Of a DNA stretch of 64,000 nt, positions 1 to 10,196 are shown piece after piece. Source of the DNA: Hemerocallis citrina. Lineage: Eukaryota; Streptophyta; Magnoliopsida; Asparagales; Asphodelaceae. The notes under the pieces were generated by a model. That model was not told the DNA's origin. It saw nothing but the letters and a program-made list of their open reading frames with translations, and made no database searches. Within the stretch, counting starts at the first letter, position 1. The number at the start of each line of letters is the position of its first letter. The DNA is taken from positions 7,868,870-7,932,869 of the forward strand of contig CM030360.1 of NCBI GenBank assembly GCA_017893485.1, read 5' to 3'. The position numbers were made by a program, and so were the translations under genes.

Positions 1-389
1 TCTCACAAAATCTCACATCTCTTTCCAAACCCACCCCCCATCCCCTATCTTAGAATTAGATTTGTAAGCAAACACGATTCATAAAATTATTTTTATACGA
101 TTTTCTTAGTCTATCATTTTTACGCGAACATGTGCTATAATGCATGGTTTATAATGTATAACCTATTTACTTAATATTAATGATGTTGTAATATACCTGT
201 TAACATAAATTAATTAAATTTGCGACATCTTTTTATTGCATATATATTTTTACCTTTAATAATATTCAATTGGATAACATTATGATTTGTCAGTGATTCT
301 CTAAACCATCTGCTTATATAAGGATGGTAATGAAGATTTCAATAATTATATTTAAAAAGTATGTACAATATATTGCACAGGGTTGGTTA
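1..389. other. AT-rich intergenic stretch
   Basis: I see no gene, RNA or repeat end here. The sequence is AT-rich with short homopolymers and stops in all frames. Confidence 0.5.
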
Positions 390-969
390 TCTATATAATA
401 AATTACAAAGAAAGCTATCAAGTGGCTCTCATTCAATCTTCCCTAAAATCAATGGCCTAGATTGATTCTCACAAAACATATTTTTCCGCCCAAAATTTAA
501 AACCCAAAATTAAATTTTTTCCCCCAAAACTAAAAAATTCATTACTTTATTACTATCTCTCTCTTCTCTCTTCACTTTTTCATATTTCTCTCTCCCTCTC
601 TCTCTCTTTCTCCCATTCTTTCTTTATTTACTTAGAAATTTAGATTTTAGGATTTCAGGTTTGTAAAATTTTCAGAATTTTTATACTTTTTTTATTGCAC
701 ATGTTATATTGAAAATAGCAAATATCTCTTCAACAGTTAAATTTCATCATTTTTCATACTTAAAGGTCTAAGAAGTTGGATTTTACACCCTTATTTATAA
801 TTATTTTTCAACATATACTAATAGAAACATAGACTTTTATTTACAACTAATTATTATCATATTATTCAAACTTGAACTACATAATTGTTGTTTTGCTGTT
901 TACAGGGCTTTTCGTGTGTTGTATCGTTCCGAAGACGTACCGTAGACACGTGCCCACAGACAAATCTAG
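390..969 (+). mobile_element. Non-autonomous Helitron, family B, copy 1
   Basis: The element begins TCTATATAATAAA directly after an A and ends AAATCTAG directly before a T, the classical A|TC...CTAG|T Helitron arrangement without target duplication. About 15 bases before the end is a short hairpin (CGTACCGTAGACACG, imperfect here, perfect in the copy at 15319-15724). The interior holds CT-rich and AT-rich filler and no coding capacity. Both ends match the copy at 15319-15724, which is what defines the boundaries. Confidence 0.75.
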
Positions 970-1353
970 TACTTTTATATAAACTTTTATATAAGATAAA
1001 ACTCTTTTTCCAGATCCTGCTCTTTAGGAAATAAAGTATTTACCCCATGTAGAATTAAAAAAAAATTAAAACAAAGTGTCATACAAGAAACTGAAGAGCG
1101 AAATCTGCAATTTATGACAGTGAGCTCCAGCTTGTTCACAAAGTTCAACACGATAGATATCCAACAACATGTCCATAAAAATAATACAGTTTTAAATTCT
1201 GTACTGATTGATACTGTAGATTAATTGTGGGTACACAATGCTTAGCTTATGCCCAATGTGTCGAAATGTATAGCACAATACAGTCTGTCAGTAAACAAAG
1301 TATATAATCTTATCCATTCTATAAGTAAAATATACAGCTTATTATAGTGCTTA
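970..1353. other. Intergenic, nothing recognised
   Basis: AT-rich sequence with no readable gene. Its right end (from 1354) is the left target-site duplication of the LINE that follows. Confidence 0.5.
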
Positions 1354-1376
1354 AGATATAGCCAATAAAATATACA

Positions 1377-3275
1377 TGTTCTGGTCTGACTTGTAGATTG
1401 GCAATTTCAAACTCGCCTCTTCTTTCCCTGCTCTCTACCGTTTGACATTCAACCCTCTTGCCACGGTTGCAGACTCTTTCACCCTTATTAACTCGCAAAG
1501 GTTCTAGTTCATCCCTTTCTCAGCCAACCTCCCGACTCTTCCGATCTTAACGTCCTCCTATCCTCCCTGAACAATTACGAGTGGTGCCCAAAAGAGGACC
1601 TATCTTGGCGTTGGAACTCGGCGGGAGTTTTCTCGGTTAAATCTTTTTATCACTTCCTTAACTTTAGAGGCTATCTCTCTCCCTTCGCTGGATTCATTTG
1701 GCTATCTTGTGCTCCACTTAAAGTTAAAATTGTCACATGGCTTGCTCTCAACAATAGGCTGCTTACGGCTGAAATCCTAAACAAAAGGAACTTAGCGTGG
1801 GGGCAATCCTGTCCTCTCTGCTCCACCTTTTTTGAAGACGCAGATCACCTGTTTGTGGGATGCGATTTCTCTCGTCCGCTGTGGAAAATTACCTCTCTTG
1901 CTTGGGAAGTCTCCTCAATCCCTCCCAACTTACACTCTTGTTGATCGATCCCTCCACCGAACAAAAAATACCACAAATCGTGGAATCTTTCGGTTCAAAT
2001 TATTATTTGGATTATTTGGTTGGAGAGAAATAAAAGGTTATTCAGACATTGCGCTTCCTCTATCCAAATCATTATAGAATACTTTTTATTTCTCTTCAAT
2101 TTCTGGTCTTTAACATTAAAAATTGAAGCTAGAAATGATCTTTTCAATTATAGACTACATGAAGCCGTTCTTTGCCTTCGCACCCTTCACGCTATTTAAG
2201 TTTCTCTAATTCTCAACTTTAATGGCACTTGACATTTTTACTGCTGTGCTTGTTTACCTTTCCTCCTCGCAGGTTTGATGTTGCCCTGGATGGAGTTTTG
2301 ATGGTGGCGGCGCTGATGCGCTTTTTTGCTTGGTTTTGTAATTTCTGCTCTAGTAATGCGGTGAATGTTCTTACTCCCGTTTCCCTTGTCTTTAAACCTT
2401 AAGCTGATTACTTCTTGGGCTCCTCTTGTCTCTCAGTTGGGTTGTATGGTGGTGGTTATTTTCTTTCACTGCTGTAGCTTTATCTGGTTGTTGTTATTTT
2501 GGCTGTTGCTGTATTATTGCCTCTAGGCCGTGTACCATGTCTTTTTTGGATGCTGGTTTATTTTACTTGACTTGGTTGCTCTTTGTTATGTTCTTTTTGG
2601 AACGGCAGGATAAAGGGCTGTTGGCTTAAAAGAGCTGATCTCTTCTCTGCTTTTAGGCATTTCCTATCTTAGGCTTTCCTGTATTGTGCTGTTGGCTTTG
2701 AAGTGTGATTAGTAGCTCTATGTTGTTCTTCTTGCTGAGCTTTGTTAGAGAGGAATTTGCACCCCTGTTTAAATATTTTTCGTCTTTGGTTCACTGTGTC
2801 TCTTTCGAGTTAGCTGGGCCCGTTATTGAGTATGTTGTTTACTCTCTTATTCTTACCTTGTTTGTTTGGGATCCTTTGTTGCGGCTAGTTTACCATTGAC
2901 GAGATACTTAGTTGAAGGGCAGGGATTGTTTTTGTGTTTTGGTCTGGGCTTGGCTTCAAGGATCGTCCAAGATCAATCGTTGCGCCCAGCACGACCTCCC
3001 TTTGGCTTGGTGCGATGCGTCTTCTTCTGTGCTTCCGATGATGTTCCCTCCATAGAGCCTGTTCGCAGTCTCGGCTGTCTTCGTCCATCTGTGTTGTTCT
3101 TTTCTATTGCGTTCGTTTGTTTGCTATTGTAATGCCTTTGGGTTTCTTATTTTGTTCTTTCTCGCCTGTTAGACTTTGGTTTTACGACTTGTAAAACTAT
3201 GTTTGTAATTATTTTGAGTAATATTATTGAATGTGTGGCTGGAGTCGCAAGGCTCTATCCGGTTCATCAAAAAAA
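1377..3275 (+). mobile_element. 5'-truncated LINE (L1-type) insertion
   Basis: The element contains only the end of a reverse-transcriptase ORF, a long 3' region and a short A-rich tail (CATCAAAAAAA near 3266-3276). It is flanked by long imperfect direct repeats: AGATATAGCCAATAA at 1354-1368 and AGATATAGGCAATAA at 3276-3290, with weaker similarity beyond. Long target duplications, an A tail and 5' truncation are hallmarks of target-primed LINE insertion. The 3' region (about 2200-3240) has several short ORFs that look like chance. The 5' boundary is placed where the duplication ends. Confidence 0.85.
1417..2200 (+). pseudogene. LINE reverse transcriptase, C-terminal zf-RVT part
   Basis: The frame from 1501 to the TGA at 1942-1944 reads as the C-terminal zinc-binding region of a plant LINE reverse transcriptase: a DLSWRWNSAGVFSVKSFY stretch, then a CPLC...DADHLFVGC zinc-finger-like pattern. 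Just upstream, another frame (about 1417-1500) continues the family pattern, so there is a frameshift near 1500. After the stop, a frame with WIIWLERNKRLFR continues the usual C-terminal tail to about 2200. The endonuclease and catalytic RT domains are missing. It is a dead fragment of the surrounding LINE and cannot make a product. Confidence 0.85.
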
Positions 3276-3534
3276 AGATATAGGCAATAAGAAAATACAA
3301 AAGCCTTTTTCTTTTTTTTAATTATTGATTCATATTAATCACATGTTCATCAATATCTTAATTAACAGACATTGGATAAAGAGATGCTTCTGAAATCTGG
3401 TATGGATTTACTCGAAGAATATTAAAAAAAGAAATACAAAATATCAGTTGTTGAGCAAGTTGGCCTACTGCAACAAATTCTTTGACCTCTATCTCAATAA
3501 TTTGCATTCCCTATCTCTAATTTCTAATCTCTAC

Positions 3535-3706
3535 TCTCTAATATTATAATGGAAAAATACCTTAGTGTCTTTTGTAAATCTACCGACCTGTATATTACAC
3601 ATGCATAACTAATATGAAGAATGTCTCAGGTTCGAGTCCTCACTACGTCAGATTTTTTACATTATTTTTTTAATATATAAAATATGCATCACACATGTAA
3701 AATACT
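3535..3706 (+). mobile_element. Helitron family A, degraded copy
   Basis: Starts TCTCTAATATTATAATGG and contains the family core ACTAATATGAAG followed by GGTTCGAGTCCTCACTACG. The 3' end (TGCATCACACATG, then ACTAT) has decayed from the hairpin-plus-CTAG end seen in better copies. Confidence 0.6.
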
Positions 3707-3748
3707 ATCTATCTATCTATATATATATATATATAATAAAATATATAA

Positions 3749-3968
3749 TAACTATAATAATGGAAGAGTTGGAGTTATAAATCTACCTACCTACGTGTGT
3801 TAACACACGTGCAACTCCAACTCTCCCATAGTCTCATTATAGTCTTCACATTTACTTTTAAAATTATATAATCCTATTTATTAAGACATGCATCGCACGT
3901 GTAAATCAGAATTTTTACTTTAATTTTTTTTTAAATTAAATACGTGCATTGCACGTGTATGTTACTAG
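3749..3968 (+). mobile_element. Helitron family A, degenerate copy with intact 3' end
   Basis: The 3' terminus is well kept: the palindrome ACGTGCATTGCACGTG, then ACTAG ending at 3968 before T. The 5' part retains TAATGG and a pair of inverted GAGTTGGAGTT / AACTCCAACTC blocks, but the TC start is lost. Confidence 0.5.
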
Positions 3969-3971
3969 TAA

Positions 3972-4737
3972 TCTCTCTATATATAATGGGAGAGTTGGAG
4001 ATATAATTTGTCAGCATACAAACCCGTGCATTGCACGTGCACCTCCAACTCTCCCATTAATCACAACAAAAATAAACAAACAAAAAAATTCCACCTATTT
4101 AAACGTGCAATGCACGTGCAAATTAATTTTTCGATATTTTTTTAAGGCTAAATTTGGATAAAAAATCCCTTAAACTATGACCTTTATACAAAAAACTCTC
4201 CTGATTTTTTTATATGCAAAAACCCCCCACCCCCCCCGAAGTATTATTTCAAAAAATTCACCCCGCCAACGTGAGACTAAAGTTGAGAGAGATTTTTGAC
4301 AATAATGAAAAAGATGTATGATGTTTTTTGAAACAACTTGCAAAAATGAATGGGGTTATCTGATACGAGTAGAAAAGTTAGATGTGATTTTTTGAAATAC
4401 TTCAGAGGGGTTTTTGCAACAAACATACTTTATGGTGTTTTCTGCATAAAAAAAAGATCAAGGGGGGGTTCTGCATAAAGTCATAGTTCGAGGTTTTTTT
4501 CTTCTTTCAAATTTAGCCTTTTTTTAACACCAAACAAATACATATGTTGCACGTTCAACTCCAATTCTACTTATGAATATGTGCATTGCACGTACAAATA
4601 ATAGCTTTTTCTTCAAAATATTTTTCTCAATTACGTGCAACGTACGTCCAACTCCAAAACTATTTCTTAACACGTATATCGCAAGTGAAAATCCTCCAAC
4701 TCTTATCAAAACGTGCATCGCATGTGAAAAATACTAG
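3972..4737 (+). mobile_element. Helitron family A, long subtype, interrupted by a MITE
   Basis: Starts TCTCTCTATATATAATGGG right after A3971 and ends ATACTAG right before T4738, so it fits A|TC...CTAG|T exactly. It holds four or more CACGTGC-type palindromes. A Mutator-type MITE sits inside at 4146-4518; without it the element is about 385 bp and matches the reverse copy at 9318-9700 along its length. Confidence 0.75.
4146..4518. mobile_element. Mutator-type MITE with 9-bp target duplication
   Basis: The 373-bp element has long inverted repeats starting GGCTAAATTTG and ending CAAATTTAGCC, with similarity reaching about 80 bases inward (both arms continue into a TATGAC.TTTAT.CA block). It is flanked by a perfect 9-bp repeat TTTTTTTAA at 4137-4145 and 4519-4527, the length typical of Mutator elements. 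There is no ORF. The related Helitron at 9318-9700 lacks it, which gives an independent empty site near 9527-9539. Confidence 0.85.
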
Positions 4738-4905
4738 TAATATTATAATGGGAGAAAGCCTTAGTGTTATTTGTAAATTTATCAATGCATGTGATGCACA
4801 TACATAACTAATATGAAGGAGATTTCAGGTTTGAGTCCTCACTAGAGTTTTTTGGTTTTTTTTTTAATTATTAATCCGTTCATCGCACGTGTAAAGTAGC
4901 AGTTT
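4738..4905 (+). mobile_element. Helitron family A copy with lost 5' tip
   Basis: Begins inside the family start (TAATATTATAATGGGAGA) and keeps the core CTTAGTGTTATTTG and ACTAATATGAAGGAG. The end keeps CATCGCACGTGTAAA, but CTAG is mutated. The missing tip may be explained by the adjacent insertion at 3972-4737. Confidence 0.55.
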
Positions 4906-6040
4906 CAGTTTCGATTAATTAACAAACCATTTCTGAGTTTCATCGCATCAGAGGATAAGATACAGGATCCGGCTCAGTCTAATAATAACCATCATCTAGA
5001 TAAATCTAATTTATATCAACCCAAATTATCATGTACTACTCACTTACTGCACTGCGAATTATGAGGGAAAGGAATATCTCTTATCATAATTCCTGATAAA
5101 ATTGTCTACCTTCCATGTTAGCAAGTAGTTTTCTAATGCCAAGATTATATATCAGTCATAGGTAACATACATCTCTTATAAGTGTCGTGAGTTAATTTAT
5201 GATATCTATCACTCAAACTATAATATAGTCGCTCAAAAAACATTCAGTAGTGTTCCGTCACTCCAAAAACGTCGTCCCACAATCACTCACTCAAATTCTT
5301 TCAGTGAGTGTCGAACTAGGACCATGCGACTCTCAGTTTGACTTACGTAGACAGGTTCCCCAACAATAATCTAACGAAATGGTTCACATAATTCTTCCAG
5401 AATTTTACATCAACTATTGACTTGGTATCTGTTTTCTAACTATGCAGGCTAAATCACTTAACCCGAAACAAAATTCTCTTTGATTTTTCAAATATTTCAA
5501 CAAGATATCATGTCTCTTTCTATCACTAAGTTAACGAGGGTGGAGAAAATGGCCATACAATGCAACTGAACTTGGAAAATTCAGGTAAATGCTTTCACAA
5601 AGGTTCTTGTCACACGTGAATTCCGCAAAACTACATTATCATGCCACAAATAGTGAGATATTCCGACCATACATAATGTCACATCGACGACAACATAGAT
5701 ATTGTCTCACCACATGACCATGTCACAAATTGTGAGACAGTAAGACCAACGATTCATCCACCAAGACCTTCTCCAATACATGGCTTCTCTATAATGGGGA
5801 TAAAACCAGTAAAATCCACATGACATTCGCGCATATTGCACAGCCAATGTTGTATATCTGGACTCTGTTCTCTTGCAGAAACATAACAAACATTCTACAT
5901 GCATGCGCCATCTGAGCCTACGAATGATACTGCATACTTGGTCATGCTACTAATTCACTCTCCCCACTACATAAAACCTGAGCAGTTCAGTCATTGGCAA
6001 ACAACTCAAGATATGCCAAACAACTCGAATCTGAATCCTC
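4906..6040. other. Intergenic, no gene recognised
   Basis: No coherent ORF longer than about 65 codons. The stretch is bracketed by two family-A Helitron 5' ends pointing towards each other (4738 plus, 6125 minus), so it may be filler inside an older, larger element. That is inference only. Confidence 0.35.
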
Positions 6041-6125
6041 CTTCATATTAGTTATGCACGTACAATACACGGGTTGTCAAATTGACAAATGACACTAAGG
6101 TCTTCTCCCATTATAATATTAGAGA
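6041..6125 (-). mobile_element. Helitron family A 5' end, reverse copy
   Basis: Read on the minus strand it begins TCTCTAATATTATAATGGGA and continues through the family core with ACTAATATGAAGGAGG. It ends AGAGA just before T6126, consistent with a reverse-oriented Helitron. The matching 3' end was not found to the left. Confidence 0.6.
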
Positions 6126-6577
6126 TAGAAATTTGATAATCTCATCTCTTAACAGATGCAGAGGCAGGCCAATGTAATAAAGTTGTTAACCAATGACATT
6201 GACATCTCCTGGTCTTGTTCAATGTACAAATCTTAACTATTAGCATCCTAATCAGTGTATGGCATATCTAACTCCCCAAACCAAACCCAAAAGCAAATGG
6301 AGAATACAAGTAACACAACAAATCATGATAATAATTATACATCACATACAGAAAAAGAAGAACAATGCACCAAGCACTAAACGGAAATTTCAATCCAAAC
6401 CATTTTTTTTCCTTCTACAAATCGTATCATCAACTATATTATAAATACACAACAAAGTAGAAAAGAAGACTAGCTGAATAACCTTACTTGAAAGAAGCAG
6501 CAGCAGCAGCAGCAGAATCCCCGATCTCTCCAATCACAAACAAAGCATATATCATCACTCCATTCGTCGACGGCATT
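6126..6577. other. 3' flank of the ROH1-like gene
   Basis: AT-rich sequence downstream of the minus-strand gene, presumably including its 3' UTR. A short (CAG)n/(GCA)n run at about 6497-6515 lies some 65 bases past the stop codon. No other feature is visible. Confidence 0.45.
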
Positions 6578-7777
6578 TCATTCCGGATACTGAGACGACA
6601 AGCAATCAAGTCCCTCGGTCCGGCTCTTAACAATCCTATGAAACACTTCCCTCACCTGTCTCTCCAACGGGTCCAACCCGTCCTTCAACGCATCGCAAAC
6701 CTCCTTCAACCCCTTCACCCCCACTCTAAACTCCTCCTTCTCCTTCCCAACTGGCCCCCCCTGACTATTATCCGTCAGCGCAATCAACCCCCTAGTACAC
6801 TTCTCAATCAAATAAATCTCCCTCAGCAACCCGTTGGCGTTCTTCCTCTCCCTCCTCTTCGATTCCTCCAAAATCTTCTCGTGCAACCCCATCACCGCCC
6901 CCGCCCAAACAAACCCCCTAGGCACAGCGAAATGCATCTGCAGACCCCTGTCCTGGCACGGAATCGCCGCCACCAGCGCCCACATCACAAACAACAGCAC
7001 AGAATTCATTGTAAATATCGGTATTGCCATCCCCGCGGTGGCAATTATCTCATTCCCCCGCGGCGCAATCAAATTCATCCCGATCGCCTGCAGCTGCCTG
7101 GCCGCAGACCACGACCTTGAGACGCTCCAGGAGAGCGACCGGAAGTGCCCAATTCCACCCCCGCTCCCACTCCCGCCACCGCGCTTCGCGCGGCAGAAAG
7201 ATCTATTCCGGTGCGCGTCGACGACTGACGAGCCACCGGAATCTTTTTCATCCAGCATCAGAATAGTTAAATCAGTTAACGACTTTTTGGCTCGGCGAAT
7301 CTGGCCTTCACCGATGACTGTCCTCTCGTCGAGTGCGACGATGATGATTTCCAGGTGGCTCTTCCACTGGCGAATCTGGTCGATGCCGTTGCGGACGGCG
7401 TTGCAGACGTCGAGGGCTTTGACGGAGCGGTCGAAGAAGTCGGAGAGGAGGCGTTCGACCGGGGGGCGGGAGAGAAGGATGGATCTGTTGGAAAGGAGGA
7501 TGGCGCGAAACTGTTCTTGGATGGAGAGGAAAGAATCGAGGAGCTTGCGGATCCAGGGGAGGGAGAGGAGGAGGAGGTCGTCGGAGGAGGAGGAGAGGGA
7601 GGAGAAGAGGTCTGCCACGTGGCGCTGGAAAGACTCGAGCTGGTGGTCCCGGGAGAGGTCAGGACCGGTGGTGGTGGGGTCCATGGCGTGGACTTGCTGG
7701 TCGCGGTGGGCGGTGAGGATCGTGCGGCGGATCGAGGAGAACGTCGAGGAGGAGCCTTGGAAGTCGGTGGCGCGCAT
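6578..7777 (-). CDS. ROH1: ROH1-like protein (DUF793 family, BYPASS1-related)
   Basis: A 399-residue intronless ORF, the size and structure usual for plant ROH1/DUF793 genes. The N-terminus [11 protein letters not shown] matches the family start. Residues about 40-190 are helical and leucine-rich. A Gly/Ser-rich linker follows at about 199-208, then the conserved [17 protein letters not shown] block (219-235). A hydrophobic segment lies at about 250-273, and a charged [16 protein letters not shown] helix at about 298-313. Family members are known as partners of the EXO70 exocyst subunit and are related to BYPASS1; no catalytic site is expected. The reading frame is open throughout and GC-rich compared with the flanks, so it is probably functional. 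It is the only intact host gene in the window. Its leader is short because a transposon starts about 150 bases upstream of the ATG. Confidence 0.88.
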   Translation of the reverse strand: MRATDFQGSSSTFSSIRRTILTAHRDQQVHAMDPTTTGPDLSRDHQLESFQRHVADLFSSLSSSSDDLLLLSLPWIRKLLDSFLSIQEQFRAILLSNRSILLSRPPVERLLSDFFDRSVKALDVCNAVRNGIDQIRQWKSHLEIIIVALDERTVIGEGQIRRAKKSLTDLTILMLDEKDSGGSSVVDAHRNRSFCRAKRGGGSGSGGGIGHFRSLSWSVSRSWSAARQLQAIGMNLIAPRGNEIIATAGMAIPIFTMNSVLLFVMWALVAAIPCQDRGLQMHFAVPRGFVWAGAVMGLHEKILEESKRRERKNANGLLREIYLIEKCTRGLIALTDNSQGGPVGKEKEEFRVGVKGLKEVCDALKDGLDPLERQVREVFHRIVKSRTEGLDCLSSQYPE

Positions 7778-7924
7778 GGTTGGGGAGCTGGTTTTATGGG
7801 TGAGGATTAAACAGAAATCATGGCGGATTATTTTTTTTTTCTTTGGGAGACGAGGAGATGAAACCCTAATAATTGTTGGATTTGGGAATTTGGGAAACCA
7901 ACCCCCTAGTTGAGCTTTTATTTA
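7778..7924 (-). promoter_or_regulatory. Leader/proximal promoter of the ROH1-like gene with a tiny uORF
   Basis: On the minus strand this contains CCAAATTCCCAAATCC, an AGGGTTTCA plant leader motif, an A run and a five-codon upstream ORF (ATG at 7821, TAA at 7807-7809, four residues) before the main ATG at 7777. Beyond 7924 the sequence is transposon, so only about 145 bases of non-transposon upstream DNA remain. A TATA box is not obvious. Confidence 0.45.
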
Positions 7925-8191
7925 TGGACTGTTTGGTTGGAGGGTAATGGAGGGAAGGGAAGGGAAGAGAAGGAGTTTTTTAATATTTTTTTTGTTTGGT
8001 TCAATTTTTAGGAGGGAATGGAAGGAAAATGGGAGGTGCAACACCCCTCCTGAGCCAATTTTAGCTCCCCTCCAAAAGTGGGGGATTTGGAAGGAAGAGA
8101 AAATATGGCTAATTTTTTAAAGTGGCTCGACTAAATTGTCCTTTAAAATCTAAATCCTAACATAATAAAAAACCTCTCTTTCTCCCTACTA

Positions 8192-8442
8192 GCTAAACCA
8201 AGCAGATGCTGCGAAAGTGGCTACAGCCAAGGACATTGGACTCAGAACTAAACTAACTAGTATTATACACGTGTTGTGCACGTGGGGAAAAATTAGAAAG
8301 AATGAAAAGGGCAAAAAAAATTTTACCTACACGTGCGTTGCACGGGTTGGGTTAAGGACAAAGGCCTTCTCCCATTATAGTAGTAGAGATAACCGAACTT
8401 GTCATGAAATTGGCATTAGAACGAGAGCGTCTTCAGTTGCAG
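8192..8442 (+). pseudogene. Captured WIT-like (WPP-interacting tail-anchored) exon fragment
   Basis: With the nested Helitron (8257-8389) left out, the flanks join in frame and read DAAKVATAKDIGLRTK followed by LITELVMKLALERERLQLQ. The frame then meets a splice-donor-like CAG|GTATCT at 8442/8443. The pattern resembles the coiled-coil end of plant WIT proteins, nuclear-envelope tail-anchored partners of WPP-domain proteins, from my memory of the family. The fragment is isolated inside a transposable element, without promoter, start codon or membrane anchor, and is split by the Helitron. The family assignment is moderate; an exon-like origin is more certain. Confidence 0.6.
8257..8389 (-). mobile_element. 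Helitron family A, 133-bp copy nested in captured exon
   Basis: Left edge CTAG follows A8256; right edge TAGTAGAGA precedes T8390, i.e. a reverse-oriented A|T insertion. It carries the CACGTGTTGTGCACGTG and ACACGTGCGTTGCACG palindromes. Joining A8256 to T8390 restores an open frame in the host exon, good evidence for the exact borders. Confidence 0.8.
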
Positions 8443-9317
8443 GTATCTACTGTCAATTATGAGCTGAATTTGCTCCTGTACTTGATTCTTTTGGCTTGTA
8501 CCTCATTTTCAATTCATTACCTTATAATATTTGTAAGTAATAATTTTGTGAAGATCTAAAAAGAATATAGCGCAAAGCTTCTTTAACTTGAAACATAATT
8601 TCTAACTTGAAACATAATTTCCCTACTGAAGAACAATGGAGTTCTAACTTGAACATAATTTCTGACCGACAGAATGCATTATCTGTGCTTGACAGCGTGA
8701 GACCGTGGAGCACCTTCTATTGCGGTGCCAATACTCAAAAGAGGTCAGGAAGGAGTTTAAGGATAGGGTCAAGATTAGGGAGTATGCCAGGAAGTTCTCA
8801 GAGAAGATAGGGAGATATAAGATAAAGCAGGGGGCAGATATGAGAACAATAAGACTTACAGACACTTGTATGAATGAGTCAGAAGACTAATACTTGTCAT
8901 AAATTTGCCAATATCGTGCATTGGTCAGGCCTGGCTTTGGAAGAAAAAAATTTCTCTAATTCGTTGTTGTTTCAATTCTTATTGTATGAAGTGGTTGTAT
9001 AAATTTCTTATTATATGCAAAAGGGTATAAAAGTAATTTTATTATAAAATTCATTCCCTCCCCTTGTCAACCAAACAAGAAAATTATTATTTTCCCTCCC
9101 CTCCCCTCCCCTCCTTTGAACCAAACAGAGATTTCATTAAATCCCTCCCTCCCCTTTCCCTCCCCTTCCCTCCCCTCCATTAAAATCCCTCCCCTCCCCT
9201 CTCCTCCTTAGAACCAAACAGACCCTTATACAAACTGATTTGATTGACATGTGCAGTGTATGTACCATATGAGATGGACACAGTGTATGTACTATATGAG
9301 ACGGACATTTAATAATA

Positions 9318-9700
9318 CTAGTAATTTACATGTGCGATGCACATTTTGACAAGAGTTGGAGGATTTTTACGTGCGATATACGTGTTAAAAAATAATTTTA
9401 GAGTTGGACGTGAGTTACACGTAATTGGAAAAAATATTTTGAAGAAAAAATTACGATTTGTACGTGCAATGCACATGTTGATAAATAGAATTTGAGTTGT
9501 ACGTGCAACATATGTGCATGTTTAGTATTAAAAAATATTATTAAATTGTTTTGCACGTACGTTGCACGTTTTAAACATGTAAAAAAAAATTATTTGTTTA
9601 TTTTTTTGTAATTAATGAGAGAGTTGGAGCTGCACGTGTAACGCATGGGTTTGTATGTTGACAAATGACAACCCCAACTCTCCCATTATAATATTAGAGA
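9318..9700 (-). mobile_element. Helitron family A, long subtype, reverse copy
   Basis: Left edge CTAG at 9318-9321 follows A; right edge AATATTAGAGA ends at 9700 before T. Throughout it matches the reverse complement of 3972-4737 minus the MITE. It contains six CACGT-type short palindromes. No coding capacity. Confidence 0.75.
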
Positions 9701-9975
9701 TTAGTAATTTGCACGTGCGAGATGCACGTTTTAATCAAAAAAATTTTTTATATAAAGTAAATAATAACATAATCTGCTCTCGAACTTGAGACATGCCTTT
9801 ACTCATACACATACTTTTTATAAATTATTTATAGTGGCACAAATTTATATTTTATATGAGTGTCACATTTATAAACAATTATGTTGTAAAAAATAAATTT
9901 GATTTTGAGGGTATTATGGCAACTAACAACAATTGAGTAAATGAATGATTAATATAACTCGCACGTAAAATTAAA
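9701..9975 (-). mobile_element. Helitron-related fragment, paralogue of 11853-12110
   Basis: Opens TTAGTAATTTGCACGTGCG, a slightly mutated 3' end, then shares a long stretch with 11853-12110 (GAGACATGCCTTTACTCAT, ATAGTGGCACAAA.TTT, GGGTATTATGGCAACTAAC). The 5' end is not clear. Confidence 0.5.
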
Positions 9976-10110
9976 CTAGTAATTTACACGTCTTTATAAA
10001 TATATTTTTTTTTTCAAAAAAAATCGAACTTGTCTGGTATCGAACTTAAGACCTTCTTTATAATAGTTATACATGTGCATTGTACGTGCTTGTTAGGTTC
10101 ACGTATTTAT
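9976..10110 (-). mobile_element. Helitron family A fragment
   Basis: CTAGTAATTTACACG at the left edge, then the family interior in reverse, ending at ATGTGCATTGTACGTGC. The terminal TCTCTAATATT part is missing. Confidence 0.5.
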
Positions 10111-10196
10111 TTGATTACAAATGAAGTCTATATGGTGACAAACTCTTTTTATTAAAATATTATAGATTTTTTCAATGTCCATACTTTATAGAATTA

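Larger units (their letters stand above)
7925..9235. mobile_element. PIF/Harbinger-type element with captured exon
   Basis: The ends are inverted: GGACTGTTTGGTTGGAGGG on the left and, read on the minus strand, GGGTCTGTTTGGTTC on the right. Both run into purine-rich GGAGGGAAGGG arms. A TTA repeat flanks it (7922-7924, 9236-9238), the target duplication of PIF/Harbinger and Tourist elements. The 1.3 kb interior includes an exon-like fragment (8192-8442), a nested Helitron (8257-8389) and a further ORF fragment near 8690-8890. No transposase is present. Confidence 0.8.

Noticed and set aside
2426..3132. Short ORFs downstream of the LINE reverse transcriptase
   Set aside because: No domain, overlapping frames on both strands, and they fall within the LINE 3' region.
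5707..5904. Minus-strand ORF of 65 codons rich in Trp, Tyr and Cys
   Set aside because: No recognisable family, no splice or promoter context.
6834..7913. Long plus-strand ORF (359 codons) and shorter ORFs over 6488-7810
   Set aside because: They overlap the ROH1-like gene on the opposite strand, have no recognisable domain, and arise from its GC-rich codon use.
8690..8890. Frame reading VEHLLLRCQYSKEV as LINE zinc-finger fragment
   Set aside because: Only a handful of matching positions; too weak to call, so left as unassigned interior of the PIF-type element.
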